From contig JBMOKT010000036.1 in the NCBI GenBank assembly GCA_049323895.1, positions 1 through 40,910 on the forward strand: a stretch of 40,910 nt of DNA, given 5' to 3'. This DNA comes from JBMOKT01 sp049323895. GTDB lineage: Bacteria > Bacillota > Peptococcia > Peptococcales > BICA1-8. The translations under genes were made by a program, and so were the position numbers. The notes beneath the pieces are model-generated. The model was not told the DNA's origin and did not search any database. It saw nothing but the letters and a program-made list of their open reading frames with translations. Below, in pieces: positions 33,181 to 40,910 of the stretch. The first letter of the stretch is position 1; each line of letters begins with the position of its first letter.

Positions 33181-34440
33181 ATGGATAATAAGCCAGATTT
33201 ACTGATAAAAAATATTCGTTCATTGGCAACTCCTCATGGCAGGTGTTGTATAGCTGGCTCTGACCAAAAGAAAATTCAGTATATCACGAATGCATATATC
33301 TTAATTTCGGGACAAGACATTGTCGATGTGGGTGAAGAAAAACAGCTAGCAAGTCAGAACTTAAAAATGGATGATATAACCATAATAGATGCTCAGGGCA
33401 GCCTGGTAACCCCTGGTTTAGTTGATGCTCATACTCATCTGGTTTTTTCAGGCTGGAGGCAGAAGGAATTACCGCTAAAACTAAAAGGTATGTCTTATCT
33501 AGATATTTTAAAAATGGGCGGAGGTATTTTAAATACCGTTAAAAATACCAGAAAGGCAACCTTAGAAGAACTAATAGATAATGGTATAATTAAACTTAAA
33601 AAAATGCTAGCCCATGGTACAACAACATGTGAGGTAAAAAGTGGATACGGTCTTAACTTAGAAGATGAAATAAAATCATTAAAAACTGTAGCTGAATTAA
33701 ATAAACTGGGTATTATTGATTTAGTGCCGACATTTCTTGGTGCACATGCTATACCTGAGGAATACAAGAATAATAAGGAGGGTTTTATCAAACTTATTAT
33801 CGATGTAATGATTCCTATTGTAAGTGAAAATAAACTGGCTGAGTTTTGTGATGTCTTTTGCGAAGAGGGTGTTTTTGACCTCGAAGAATCACGATTAATA
33901 TTAGAATGTGGTAAAAAGCATGGTCTGATTCCCAAAATACATGCTGATGAGATTACACCTTTAGGTGGTGCAAGACTAGCAGCTGAAACAAAAGCAATTT
34001 CCGCCGATCATCTCATCCAGGCTACTGATGCAGGGTTAGATGAAATGGCTAAAGAAGGTACCATTGCAGTTTTACTCCCAGGGACATCATTTTATCTGAA
34101 TGAGAATTTTGCCAGAGCTAGAACAATGATTGATAAAGGAATTCCTGTGGCTGTTGCCAGTGACTTTAATCCTGGCTCCAGTCCTAATGAATCATTACAA
34201 TTACCAATGAATATTGCATGCCTAAAATATAAACTATTACCCGAAGAAGTATTAACTGCGGTTACCTTAAATGCCGCTGCAGCTATTAATAGAGCATCTA
34301 CGATAGGCAGCATCGAGATTGGGAAAAAGGCAGATATAGTAATTTGGGATGCCCTTGATTTAGATTACATTTTTTATCATTATGGTACGAATTTGGTTAA
34401 AAAGGTAATAAAGAATGGAAAACTTGTTGTATGTAATTAG
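33181..34440 (+). CDS. hutI: Imidazolonepropionase
   Basis: 419-residue metal-dependent amidohydrolase that opens the ring of 4-imidazolone-5-propionate to give N-formimino-L-glutamate. The metal-binding H-x-H is in VDAHTHLVFSGWRQKEL near residue 84. GGGILNTVKNTR, TTCEVKSGYGLNLEDEIK, KIHADEITPLGGARLAAE and ASDFNPGSSPNESLQLPMN are family hallmarks. It closes the operon and lies 31 bp after ftcD with AAGAGGTG upstream. Confidence 0.96.
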   Translation: MDNKPDLLIKNIRSLATPHGRCCIAGSDQKKIQYITNAYILISGQDIVDVGEEKQLASQNLKMDDITIIDAQGSLVTPGLVDAHTHLVFSGWRQKELPLKLKGMSYLDILKMGGGILNTVKNTRKATLEELIDNGIIKLKKMLAHGTTTCEVKSGYGLNLEDEIKSLKTVAELNKLGIIDLVPTFLGAHAIPEEYKNNKEGFIKLIIDVMIPIVSENKLAEFCDVFCEEGVFDLEESRLILECGKKHGLIPKIHADEITPLGGARLAAETKAISADHLIQATDAGLDEMAKEGTIAVLLPGTSFYLNENFARARTMIDKGIPVAVASDFNPGSSPNESLQLPMNIACLKYKLLPEEVLTAVTLNAAAAINRASTIGSIEIGKKADIVIWDALDLDYIFYHYGTNLVKKVIKNGKLVVCN

Positions 34441-34473
34441 TAGATGTGTTATTAAAGAATAAAAGCTACAGCT

Positions 34474-34516
34474 TACAATAATATAGACCAGAGTTTTCCT
34501 GGTCTATATTATTGTA
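34474..34516 (+). terminator. Strong hairpin at the end of the hut operon
   Basis: Perfect 18-bp stem (34474-34491 with 34499-34516), 7-nt loop, AT-rich tail. Confidence 0.75.
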
Positions 34517-34545
34517 AATATTTCATATTTAAATAAATTATCATA

Positions 34546-34564
34546 TGTGAGCCTTTTGTGAGCC
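34546..34564 (+). repeat. TGTGAGCC direct-repeat pair, copy near the right attachment repeat
   Basis: TGTGAGCCTTTTGTGAGCC, identical to 7766-7784. It lies 6 bp before the second tRNA/terminator repeat. Confidence 0.55.
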
Positions 34565-34570
34565 AATACC

Positions 34571-34622
34571 AAAGGACCCTTGATTTCTCAAGGGTCCTTT
34601 GGTATTGGTGCCGAAGATCGGA
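34571..34622 (-). repeat. Attachment-like repeat, copy 2 (terminator plus tRNA 3' end)
   Basis: Shares the 30-bp palindrome (34571-34600) and 17 bp of tRNA 3' end with 7589-7640. The palindrome is the tRNA's own rho-independent terminator when read on the minus strand. Confidence 0.65.
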
Positions 34623-34661
34623 CTCGAACCGATACGCTTTTGAGGGCGGTGGATTTTGAGT
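34606..34661 (-). pseudogene. 3' half of a tRNA-Leu(CAA) gene, cut at the anticodon loop
   Basis: On the minus strand the sequence runs from the anticodon loop (ACTCAAAATCC, anticodon CAA), through a long class II variable arm (CCGCCCTCAAAAGCG), the T arm (ATCGG-TTCGAGT-CCGAT) and the acceptor strand TTCGGCA to the encoded CCA. Upstream of the anticodon loop there is no D arm or 5' acceptor strand, so this is a half gene. It marks the crossover point of an element that integrated into tRNA-Leu and extends to the right. Confidence 0.8.
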
Positions 34662-34949
34662 TTTACAGTTTCATTGGAACTATCCGGAATTTAATGTACT
34701 TCACCGGAAGCTACAGACCAAAAAATCCTTGTAAAATTGGCGTTCCCGGCATTTCAACCTCGAAAAATCCCACCGTTTCAAGATTTCTATGAAACCCGAT
34801 TTTGGAACAAATTTTGAACGTTGGAGGGATATTGGAGGGATGTGGAGGAGGGACGCAGACAATTTATCTTCCACGTAGCAATAAAAAATCAAAATCTAAT
34901 TTTGTAACAGTCACTCTGCCACTGACAAGTAATTTTGGAGTTGATGACT
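34662..34949. other. Left terminal region of the integrated element
   Basis: Non-coding sequence between the tRNA half and the first element gene. It contains three near-direct repeats of TTGGAGGGAT at about 34821-34852, the kind of short tandem motif that integrases or excisionases bind. No other structure seen. Confidence 0.5.
34821..34852 (+). repeat. Tandem GGAGGGA-type repeats near the element end
   Basis: TTGGAGGGATA, TTGGAGGGATG and TGGAGGAGGG in a row, 160 bp from the tRNA crossover. Candidate arm-type integrase sites. Confidence 0.45.
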
Positions 34950-35186
34950 GTGAGAAATGAAAAATATTACGTAAAGCTTTATGAATCATATCCTGATGTA
35001 GTTACGCTGGAGCAATTCAGAACTATGTTAGACGGTATAGGTTATAGTACAGCACGAAAACTTTTGAAAGAAAACCATGTGAGACATTTTTACATTCGCC
35101 ATACTTACATGATACCAAAGGTTTGGGTTATCGAATATGTATTAAGTGAGCACTATGCTAAATACCGGGAAGAATTAAAGGTTTAG
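34950..35186 (+). CDS. Small element-encoded DNA-binding-type protein (excisionase-like)
   Basis: 78-residue basic/aromatic protein: NEKYYVKLYESYPDVVTLEQF, then GIGYSTARKLLKENHVRHFYIRHTYMIPKVWVIEYVLSEHY. The pattern of a TARKLL helix followed by a wing with YMIPK suggests a winged-helix/MerR-like excisionase fold. Such proteins are common in clostridial conjugative elements close to their attachment site. GTG 34950 (GGAG 9 nt upstream) is preferred; ATG 34944 is possible. Confidence 0.7.
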   Translation: MRNEKYYVKLYESYPDVVTLEQFRTMLDGIGYSTARKLLKENHVRHFYIRHTYMIPKVWVIEYVLSEHYAKYREELKV

Positions 35187-35216
35187 GTTTAACAACGATT
35201 AACAAGCAAATTAATA

Positions 35217-35252
35217 AGAGAACATAGGTTATTGTGCCTGTGGTCTCTTTTT
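35217..35252 (+). terminator. Probable terminator after the excisionase-like gene
   Basis: AGAGAACATAGG pairs with CCTGTGGTCTCT (one mismatch, one G-U), then TTTTTC. The 190 bp up to the next gene hold only short inverted motifs (TGCGTA/TACGCA). Confidence 0.55.
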
Positions 35253-35441
35253 CATATAAAAAGCTATGCTGTATGCGTAACTGGAATTGAGCATACGCAA
35301 TTTACTTGCCATTGGTGTCAGTTTCGTCATAGTAGACAACAGAAAACATAATAAAATCTCTATTTATATAGATTTTTCAGACTTTCATTCGTGAATGTCT
35401 TCTTTTCGCCCAAAACCGTAAGAAAAGGAGCTGATGGTTCT

Positions 35442-35618
35442 ATGGCAGTTTTTCAGTGTAGAACTAATGCAGATAACACAATTGGATTTCGCAATAACGT
35501 ATTTGCGGCATACAATAACAATAAACGCAAAACCAATAACGTTTTAATTGACAAATTAGCAAAAAAACTATATTCTGATAACAGAAAGGAGCGGATGCTA
35601 TATTGTATACTGAAATAG
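35442..35618 (+). CDS. Small element-encoded protein of unknown function
   Basis: 58-residue basic, Asn-rich protein (MAVFQCRTNADNTIGFRNNVFAAYNNNKRK...). It overlaps the start of the ATPase gene by 16 bp, which suggests translational coupling with the ATPase-protease pair. AAAAGGAG lies 11 nt before ATG 35442. No family recognised. Confidence 0.5.
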   Translation: MAVFQCRTNADNTIGFRNNVFAAYNNNKRKTNNVLIDKLAKKLYSDNRKERMLYCILK

Positions 35619-36706
35619 TTAAGATAATAGAGGGCGGTCTTGTTGGTGATAAGGAAAAAGTCATGAATTATGCAAATGTATTGGCAGACAATCTGGAGAA
35701 ACAAGGTGAAATTGCACTTACCAAAAAGATCCGTTCAGTTTTGACAAATAAAAAAGGAACGCTTACATCACTTGATAGTTTTTCAACAAAACCAGTAGAT
35801 GCAGAAAGCCGTATGGAAATTGTTGAAATAACCATGCCTCAAATATCAAATTCTCAAATTGTGTTGAGCAAATATATTGAGGAGGAAATAGGCGGATTTA
35901 TTGAATGTTACAAACGTCGTGACAGTCTTTTAAAAGCAGGAGTGGAGTTATCTAACTCTTTATTGCTTTACGGACCTCCAGGATGCGGCAAAACAACAGT
36001 GGCACAATATATCTCTACAATAACGGAGTTGCCTCTTGTTACTGCAAGACTGGATGGATTGGTTTCATCTCTTTTGGGAAGTACAGCAAAGAACATACGA
36101 AAGATTTTTGATTATGCTGCAAAACGCGAATGCATTTTGTTCTTGGATGAATTTGATGTCATTGCCAAACTAAGAGATGATAAGAATGAGTTGGGAGAAT
36201 TAAAGCGAGTGGTTAATAGCTTGATTCAGAATATTGATAGCTTAAACAACAATAGTATCCTCATTGCTGCTACAAACCATCACGAATTACTTGATCCAGC
36301 AATTTGGAGAAGGTTCTCAAAAGTGATTACGTTGGAAAAACCACAGAAAGAGGTAATCGGAAAACTATTAAAAATCTATTTTGATGGTTCTGACAATAGT
36401 ATTTTAGGCAACGACAAGCGAATGGAACAATTAGAAATTGCTTTTGACGGTTTTAGCCATTCGGAGATTAGAACAGTTATTAGTAATGCTATCCGAAATT
36501 CAATTATCAGAGAAAAAGGTACAGTCACAGGGTGTGATGTTCTTCGAGAGATATATTTTCATAAGAAACACAGCATTGAGGATGAGGATGAACTGATTCG
36601 CTATCTACTGCAAAACAATGCACCTCATAAAGAAATCAATGAGAGTTTGGGAATCCCTTTAAGGAGGATTCAAACCATTTCAAGAAATGAAGCAAAGGAG
36701 GGATAA
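35603..36706 (+). CDS. ietA: AAA ATPase, IetA-like partner of a subtilase
   Basis: 367-residue AAA+ ATPase. A helical N-terminal region (about 1-90) is followed by Walker A GPPGCGKTT near residue 129, Walker B ILFLDEFDVI near 180, sensor 1 ILIAATNHHELLD near 230, and an arginine-finger-type RRFSK. The C-terminal 70 residues form the lid. It is followed 3 bp later by a large subtilase. AAA ATPase plus subtilase is the IetAS pair, first described as a toxin-antitoxin-like plasmid stability system and later reported as an anti-phage defence system. Here it is cargo at the edge of an integrated element. The start is TTG 35603. Confidence 0.82.
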   Translation: MYTEIVKIIEGGLVGDKEKVMNYANVLADNLEKQGEIALTKKIRSVLTNKKGTLTSLDSFSTKPVDAESRMEIVEITMPQISNSQIVLSKYIEEEIGGFIECYKRRDSLLKAGVELSNSLLLYGPPGCGKTTVAQYISTITELPLVTARLDGLVSSLLGSTAKNIRKIFDYAAKRECILFLDEFDVIAKLRDDKNELGELKRVVNSLIQNIDSLNNNSILIAATNHHELLDPAIWRRFSKVITLEKPQKEVIGKLLKIYFDGSDNSILGNDKRMEQLEIAFDGFSHSEIRTVISNAIRNSIIREKGTVTGCDVLREIYFHKKHSIEDEDELIRYLLQNNAPHKEINESLGIPLRRIQTISRNEAKEG

Positions 36707-36709
36707 TCT

Positions 36710-39085
36710 ATGAGTAACGAAAAATTACCTATTAAGTTTTTTGCACCCAGAGAGGTCGATGAATTAAGGGTTGAGCCTGGTGGTAATTCAGACCCACCAA
36801 AGTGGTTACTGTCTGGCAAAGAATTGGAGCAAAGATCAATCCAATTATCTGCAGATTTCGATGAATTTGAAGCCTTGATTGTTGAAAGGGAAGCCAAATC
36901 ATCACCGATTCCGTTCATTTTTATTGCCAAAATGTGTGATGATTCTACAGCAAAATCTAGGCGAAAAGATATTGCAAACCTATTTCAAGTTACAGATCGT
37001 AGTAATGTCATTGGATTATCAGAAGCTGATCAGTTGATTGTTCGCTTAGATTCCATTGCAGAAATGAAAACTGTATCCTCACGCTTAAAGGACTACGAGC
37101 GTAACAACTATGCTATTTCTTGTCTGGAAAGTTTTGCCGAATATGAGCCGATCATCATAGAAGGAGAAAAGGTCGACAGTTATAAAGTAAAACTTGTTGA
37201 TTTTCAAGATTATGAGCAAAACGTCGCTATTCAACGATTGTTTGAAAGAACGATTTCAAGCAAAGGAATTTTATTCAGCAAGACAGACTATTCCGAGCAG
37301 TATTACATCTACAAGCTATCTCGAATGGATAAAGCAGCGTTGGACGACTTAAAAGACTGTGATGTATATGAAGCGTTATTCTCTGTTGAGCCCATGCCGA
37401 AGTACATTTTGTCTTTGGATTCCTTAGGGGATGAACAAACTGTTAGCATTATGCGGCCTAATGACGATAAAGAATATGTTACTGTTGGCATACTCGACAA
37501 TGGCATTGCACCTATTCCACACCTAGCTCCATGGATATCTAGCGAGAAATGGACTGTATATCCTGAATCAAGTATTAACCCAACGCATGGCACATTTGTC
37601 GCTGGTATTGCTTTGTATGGTGATACTTGTGAGGGAAAGGGTTGGGTTGGACATCAGGGAATAAAGTTGTTTGATGCAACAGTATTTCCTGATACTGATA
37701 AAGAAGGTGTTGATGAGGACGATTTAATTGAAAACATTAAAGAAGCCATAAGTGCAAATCATGAGAAGGTTAAAATATGGAATCTGTCCATTAGCATCAC
37801 ACGTCCCATAAGTGACAACAAATTTTCGGATTTTGCAATTGCCTTAGATGCACTACAAGACCAGTATAATGTACTTATCTGCAAATCAGCTGGCAACTGT
37901 TCAAACTTTTTATCAAGCAAGCCCAAAGGAAGAATTCATGAGGGTGCGGATTCTATACGATCACTTGTAGTAGGCTCTGTGGCTCACGCAAAAGGGGAAT
38001 TTGATTTTTCTAAAATCGGCAACCCTTCCCCGTTTTCACGTATTGGTCCGGGACCGGAGTATATTATTAAACCTGAAATATCCCATTATGGTGGAAATGC
38101 AGGGATTGATAACACCGGAAAACTAGTGACGACGGGTGTGAAATCGTTCTCTAAAGATGGTTTCTTATCAATTTCCGTTGGCACAAGTTTTTCTACGCCA
38201 AGAGTAACCTCTCTTGCTGCTGGTATATATCAGGAACTAAACGAAGGGTTTGATCCACTACTTCTAAAAGCACTAATCGTTCATTCTGCTTCCTACTCAA
38301 AAGACTTAAAAGTTCCACTTACAGAAAGAACAAAGCAACTTGGGTTTGGAGTCCCCCAAAGAGTGACTGATATTATTTATAATGCACCATACGAAGCTAC
38401 GCTTATTTTAAGAGATAGCCTTGCTAAAGGTGAGTTTATTGACATTATGGATTTCCCAATGCCAACATCCTTAATCAAAGATGGATTTTTTACGGGACAA
38501 GTTATTGCTACCCTAGTCTATGATCCAATTCTTGATCCAACACAAGGCATTGAATATTGTCAATCAAATATTGATTTGAAGTTTGGGTCATATGACGAAA
38601 AAACAGAAAGAGATGTAAGCAAGCGCAATATCTTAAATCCAGTTGGGCGGCAAGGAGCTCAGAACTTATTCCGTGGTAATTTATATAGCAAAACTCATAT
38701 GAAGGATAAAACGGATGATTTTGCGCTAAGGGAACGTTTGCTGATTCAATATGGCGATAAATACTATCCTGTTAAAAAATACGCAGTTGATTTATCAGAG
38801 CTAACGGATGCAAACAAATTGCATTACTTGACGCCAGATAAACACTGGTATCTATATGTTCGTGGGTTATTCAGAGATCATATTGAAAGAAAAGCGGCTT
38901 TGGATTCGGTACAACTAAGTCAAGAACTGTGTTTAATTCTTACTATTCGAGATCCAGCAGGCAAGGCAAGCGTATATGATGAAGTCACACAAAAACTTGA
39001 TGAATTCAACTTCTGGCACAGCAATATCAAGATTTCCAGCGACATTAGCATCCCAATCAAGCATAAAGGAGCAACTATCAAATAA
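36710..39085 (+). CDS. ietS: Subtilisin-like serine protease, IetS-like
   Basis: 791-residue cytoplasmic S8 protease without signal peptide. The N-terminal 250 residues are a family-specific region. The catalytic Asp is in VTVGILDNGIAP near residue 263, the His in NPTHGTFVAGIALYG near 293, the oxyanion Asn in CKSAGNCSNF near 395, and the Ser in SVGTSFSTPRVTSLAAG near 491. A C-terminal 290-residue region follows. All three catalytic residues are present, so it should be active. The gene starts 3 bp after the AAA ATPase, which probably controls it. In such pairs the ATPase is thought to restrain or trigger the protease. Confidence 0.87.
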   Translation: MSNEKLPIKFFAPREVDELRVEPGGNSDPPKWLLSGKELEQRSIQLSADFDEFEALIVEREAKSSPIPFIFIAKMCDDSTAKSRRKDIANLFQVTDRSNVIGLSEADQLIVRLDSIAEMKTVSSRLKDYERNNYAISCLESFAEYEPIIIEGEKVDSYKVKLVDFQDYEQNVAIQRLFERTISSKGILFSKTDYSEQYYIYKLSRMDKAALDDLKDCDVYEALFSVEPMPKYILSLDSLGDEQTVSIMRPNDDKEYVTVGILDNGIAPIPHLAPWISSEKWTVYPESSINPTHGTFVAGIALYGDTCEGKGWVGHQGIKLFDATVFPDTDKEGVDEDDLIENIKEAISANHEKVKIWNLSISITRPISDNKFSDFAIALDALQDQYNVLICKSAGNCSNFLSSKPKGRIHEGADSIRSLVVGSVAHAKGEFDFSKIGNPSPFSRIGPGPEYIIKPEISHYGGNAGIDNTGKLVTTGVKSFSKDGFLSISVGTSFSTPRVTSLAAGIYQELNEGFDPLLLKALIVHSASYSKDLKVPLTERTKQLGFGVPQRVTDIIYNAPYEATLILRDSLAKGEFIDIMDFPMPTSLIKDGFFTGQVIATLVYDPILDPTQGIEYCQSNIDLKFGSYDEKTERDVSKRNILNPVGRQGAQNLFRGNLYSKTHMKDKTDDFALRERLLIQYGDKYYPVKKYAVDLSELTDANKLHYLTPDKHWYLYVRGLFRDHIERKAALDSVQLSQELCLILTIRDPAGKASVYDEVTQKLDEFNFWHSNIKISSDISIPIKHKGATIK

Positions 39086-39096
39086 TCGAAATGATT

Positions 39097-39134
39097 AAGA
39101 GAATGTTTGGTTTTTTATCAGATGTTCTCTTTTC
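39097..39134 (+). terminator. Possible terminator after the protease gene
   Basis: AAGAGAA / TTCTCTT stem with a long loop, then TTTCAT. Weak on its own, but a stronger hairpin follows. Confidence 0.35.
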
Positions 39135-39152
39135 ATATATAACCAAGAAAAG

Positions 39153-39196
39153 AAGCCGTATGCTTTATTATCCCGATAAAGCATACGGCTTTTTTG
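39153..39196 (+). terminator. Strong terminator before parA
   Basis: Perfect 15-bp stem AAGCCGTATGCTTTA / TAAAGCATACGGCTT with a 9-nt loop, then TTTTTG. It separates the IetAS-like module from the partition genes. Confidence 0.8.
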
Positions 39197-39217
39197 CGTG
39201 AAAGGAGGAAATTAAAA

Positions 39218-40042
39218 ATGTCTAAAGTAATAGCCCTTGCCAACCAAAAAGGTGGCACTGGTAAAACGACCACAACAGTCAATCTTGGTATCGGACTTGC
39301 AGCACACGGGCAAAAGGTGTTGCTGGTAGACGCGGACGCACAGGGTAATCTGACGGACTCATTAGGTTATCAAGAGCCGGACAATCTGCCTATTTCATTG
39401 GCCACTATCCTGACAAAAACTATGATGGAGGAGCCGTATGATGCCGACCAAGGAATTCTTCAACATGCGGAAGGCGTTGATCTCATGCCAGGCAACATTG
39501 AGCTGTCCGCAATTGAGGTATCACTGGTCAACACCATGAGCCGGGAAACGGTGCTGCGCAATTACATCGATACCGCCAAAGACAGGTATGATTATGTGCT
39601 GATTGATTGTATGCCCTCTCTTGGCATGATGACCATCAATGCCCTTGCTGCTGCGGACAGCGTGATTATTCCCGTTCAGGCCCATTATCTACCCGCTAAA
39701 GGTATGACGCAACTTTTACAGACCATTGCCAGAGTAAGACGGCAAATCAATCCCAAGCTGACCATTGAAGGCGTTCTGCTAACAATGGTGGATAACCGTA
39801 CCAACTTTGCAAAGGATATTTCCTTTGTCCTGCGGCGGGACTACGGCGACAAACTGCGAGTTTTTCAAACAGAAATCCCCCTGTCCATCCGGGCAGCTGA
39901 AACAAGCGCACATGGAAAAAGTATCTATGCGTTCGACCCACACGGAATAGCCGCTAAAGCCTATCAAGCCTTTACAAAGGAGGTGCTGGAAATTGGCGAA
40001 AAGCAGCGCAAGAGACAGCATCAAGCTGGCCTCAGTAGATGA
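39218..40042 (+). CDS. parA: ParA-family partition ATPase of the integrated element
   Basis: 274-residue ParA/Soj ATPase. The deviant Walker A KGGTGKTTTTVN is near residue 11, LLVDADAQGNLTDSLG (A' box) near 37, and YDYVLIDCMPSLGMM (Walker B) near 120. Such genes sit in the maintenance module of clostridial conjugative elements. AAAGGAGG precedes ATG 39218. The GC content is clearly above that of the genes further left, supporting a separate origin. The 3' end overlaps parB by 50 bp. Confidence 0.92.
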   Translation: MSKVIALANQKGGTGKTTTTVNLGIGLAAHGQKVLLVDADAQGNLTDSLGYQEPDNLPISLATILTKTMMEEPYDADQGILQHAEGVDLMPGNIELSAIEVSLVNTMSRETVLRNYIDTAKDRYDYVLIDCMPSLGMMTINALAAADSVIIPVQAHYLPAKGMTQLLQTIARVRRQINPKLTIEGVLLTMVDNRTNFAKDISFVLRRDYGDKLRVFQTEIPLSIRAAETSAHGKSIYAFDPHGIAAKAYQAFTKEVLEIGEKQRKRQHQAGLSR

Positions 40043-40910
40043 ACTGTTTTCAACGGAAGAAAGCCGAGTTGATAGTCAGCGGGAAAAAGTGCTGGATATT
40101 CCATTGTCGGAAATCAGTGATTTCCCCAATCATCCTTTTAAGGTAGAAGCGGATTTAGCCATGCTGGAAATGGCGGACAGCGTAAAGCAATACGGCGTTT
40201 TAGTGCCCGGCCTTGTTCGCCCCAAAGCGGACGGCGGCTATGAAATGGTGGCCGGACACCGGCGTAAAAAGGCAAGCGAGCTTGCGGGCCGGGAAACTAT
40301 GCCCTGCATTGTCCGCGAGTTGAACGACGATGAAGCCACGATTATCATGGTTGACAGCAATCTGCAACGGGAAAGTATTCTGTCGAGCGAAAAAGCCTTT
40401 GCATATAAGATGAAGCTGGAAGCCATGAAACGACAGGCAGGAAGGCCAAGCAAAGAAAATGTGTCCCAAGTTGGGACACAAAAACGTTCAGACCAAATAT
40501 TAGCTGAACAAAGCGGAGATAGCCGTAATCAAATTCAACGATATATTCGCTTAACGGAACTTATCCCATCCATTCTTGAAATGGTGGACGAAAAGCAAAT
40601 TGCCTTTAATCCGGCTGTGGAGCTTTCCTACTTAGCCGAAAACGAACAACAAGATCTATATAACACCATGCACTCAGAGGACTGCACCCCGTCTCTGGCT
40701 CAGGCACAACGGATGAAAAAGCTCAGTCAGGACGGCAGGTTAAATATTGATGTCATCTTTTCCATTCTTACGGAAGAAAAACCTAACCAAAAGGAAAAAT
40801 TCAATATCCAGCGTGAACGAATTGACCGTTTTTTTCCTAAGAACTTTACCGAAAAGCAAAAAGAAGATTTGATTGTCCAATTGCTTGAAGGCTGGTATAA
40901 GAAGCGGCAA
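39993..40910 (+). CDS. parB: ParB/Spo0J-family partition protein (3' partial)
   Basis: 306 codons from TTG 39993 run to the window edge without a stop. The ParB N-terminal domain is clear: IPLSEISDFPNHPFKV, SVKQYGVLVPGLVRP, YEMVAGHRRKKASELAG and IIMVDSNLQRESILSSEKAFAYKMKLEAM. The helix-turn-helix ILAEQSGDSRNQIQRYIRLTELIP follows near residue 180. AAAGGAGGT lies 9 nt before the TTG. It partners with ParA, which it overlaps. The C-terminal end is outside the window. Confidence 0.9.
   Translation, partial: MAKSSARDSIKLASVDELFSTEESRVDSQREKVLDIPLSEISDFPNHPFKVEADLAMLEMADSVKQYGVLVPGLVRPKADGGYEMVAGHRRKKASELAGRETMPCIVRELNDDEATIIMVDSNLQRESILSSEKAFAYKMKLEAMKRQAGRPSKENVSQVGTQKRSDQILAEQSGDSRNQIQRYIRLTELIPSILEMVDEKQIAFNPAVELSYLAENEQQDLYNTMHSEDCTPSLAQAQRMKKLSQDGRLNIDVIFSILTEEKPNQKEKFNIQRERIDRFFPKNFTEKQKEDLIVQLLEGWYKKRQ

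Noticed and set aside
34580..34792. Open frame containing GAEDRTRTDT
   Set aside because: It is the antisense translation of the tRNA 3' end, a well-known annotation artefact; no ribosome site and no homology-like features.
1..40910. CRISPR arrays, rRNA genes and complete tRNA genes
   Set aside because: I looked for regularly spaced repeats and for tRNA/rRNA signatures; only the tRNA-Leu half and its 17-bp copy were found.

Overview
The window is AT-rich DNA from what is most likely an anaerobic, endospore-forming Firmicute (class Clostridia). The evidence is strong GGAGG ribosome sites with frequent TTG/GTG starts, a CotF-type spore coat gene cluster, SigK-like promoters, a folate-dependent anaerobic histidine pathway, TRAP-TAXI uptake and UbiX/UbiD. 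No rRNA and no complete tRNA is present.

Region 1 (1-2940): the tail of a Cys-rich, probably molybdopterin-binding protein, a patatin-like lipase, and an intact IS1182-type insertion sequence with 38-bp terminal inverted repeats. Region 2 (2941-7394): a spore-associated locus. On the minus strand are a ferritin-like small protein, a CotF-like coat protein, an FMN-binding glutamate-synthase-domain protein, and two tiny hydrophobic proteins. On the plus strand are a third tiny protein, a 132-aa protein ending in the same hydrophobic module, and a very basic repeat-containing protein. The shared module (FFETLLM ... WLLRWLFGF) occurs in four genes plus one decayed remnant. Four genes of the locus carry AC-N16/17-CATA promoter elements typical of the late mother-cell sigma factor SigK. 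I do not recognise this family, and it is the best candidate here for something undescribed.

Region 3 (7589-34622): about 27 kb bounded by two direct copies of a tRNA 3' end plus its terminator hairpin, with a TGTGAGCC repeat pair near each copy. It looks like a tRNA-Leu-targeted island, although no integrase is visible. Its left part is littered with broken genes: a group II intron RT remnant, a membrane/hydrolase chimera, a REP-transposase remnant and a 2-oxoacid oxidoreductase remnant. These lie among an acyltransferase, a CGGC-domain protein and a lipoprotein. Then follow an operon for uptake and redox conversion of an unknown organic acid (RpiR regulator, fused TRAP permease, TAXI binding protein, AprA/FrdA-like flavoprotein, GltD-like Fe-S/FAD partner), a PIN toxin-antitoxin pair, ubiX and ubiD, an orphan ECF sigma factor, and a complete histidine-degradation operon. 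That operon is OCD-like, hutH, Na+ symporter, two small genes, hutU, fchA, ftcD and hutI. It converts histidine to glutamate and feeds the formimino carbon into tetrahydrofolate. Its HutH has a shortened, non-canonical MIO loop.

Region 4 (34606-40910, continuing past the window): the left end of a second integrated element. It begins at a 3' half of a tRNA-Leu(CAA) gene cut at the anticodon loop, followed by a small conserved element protein, an IetA/IetS-like AAA ATPase plus subtilase pair (a known predicted anti-phage/toxin module), and ParA/ParB partition genes with visibly higher GC than the rest of the window.
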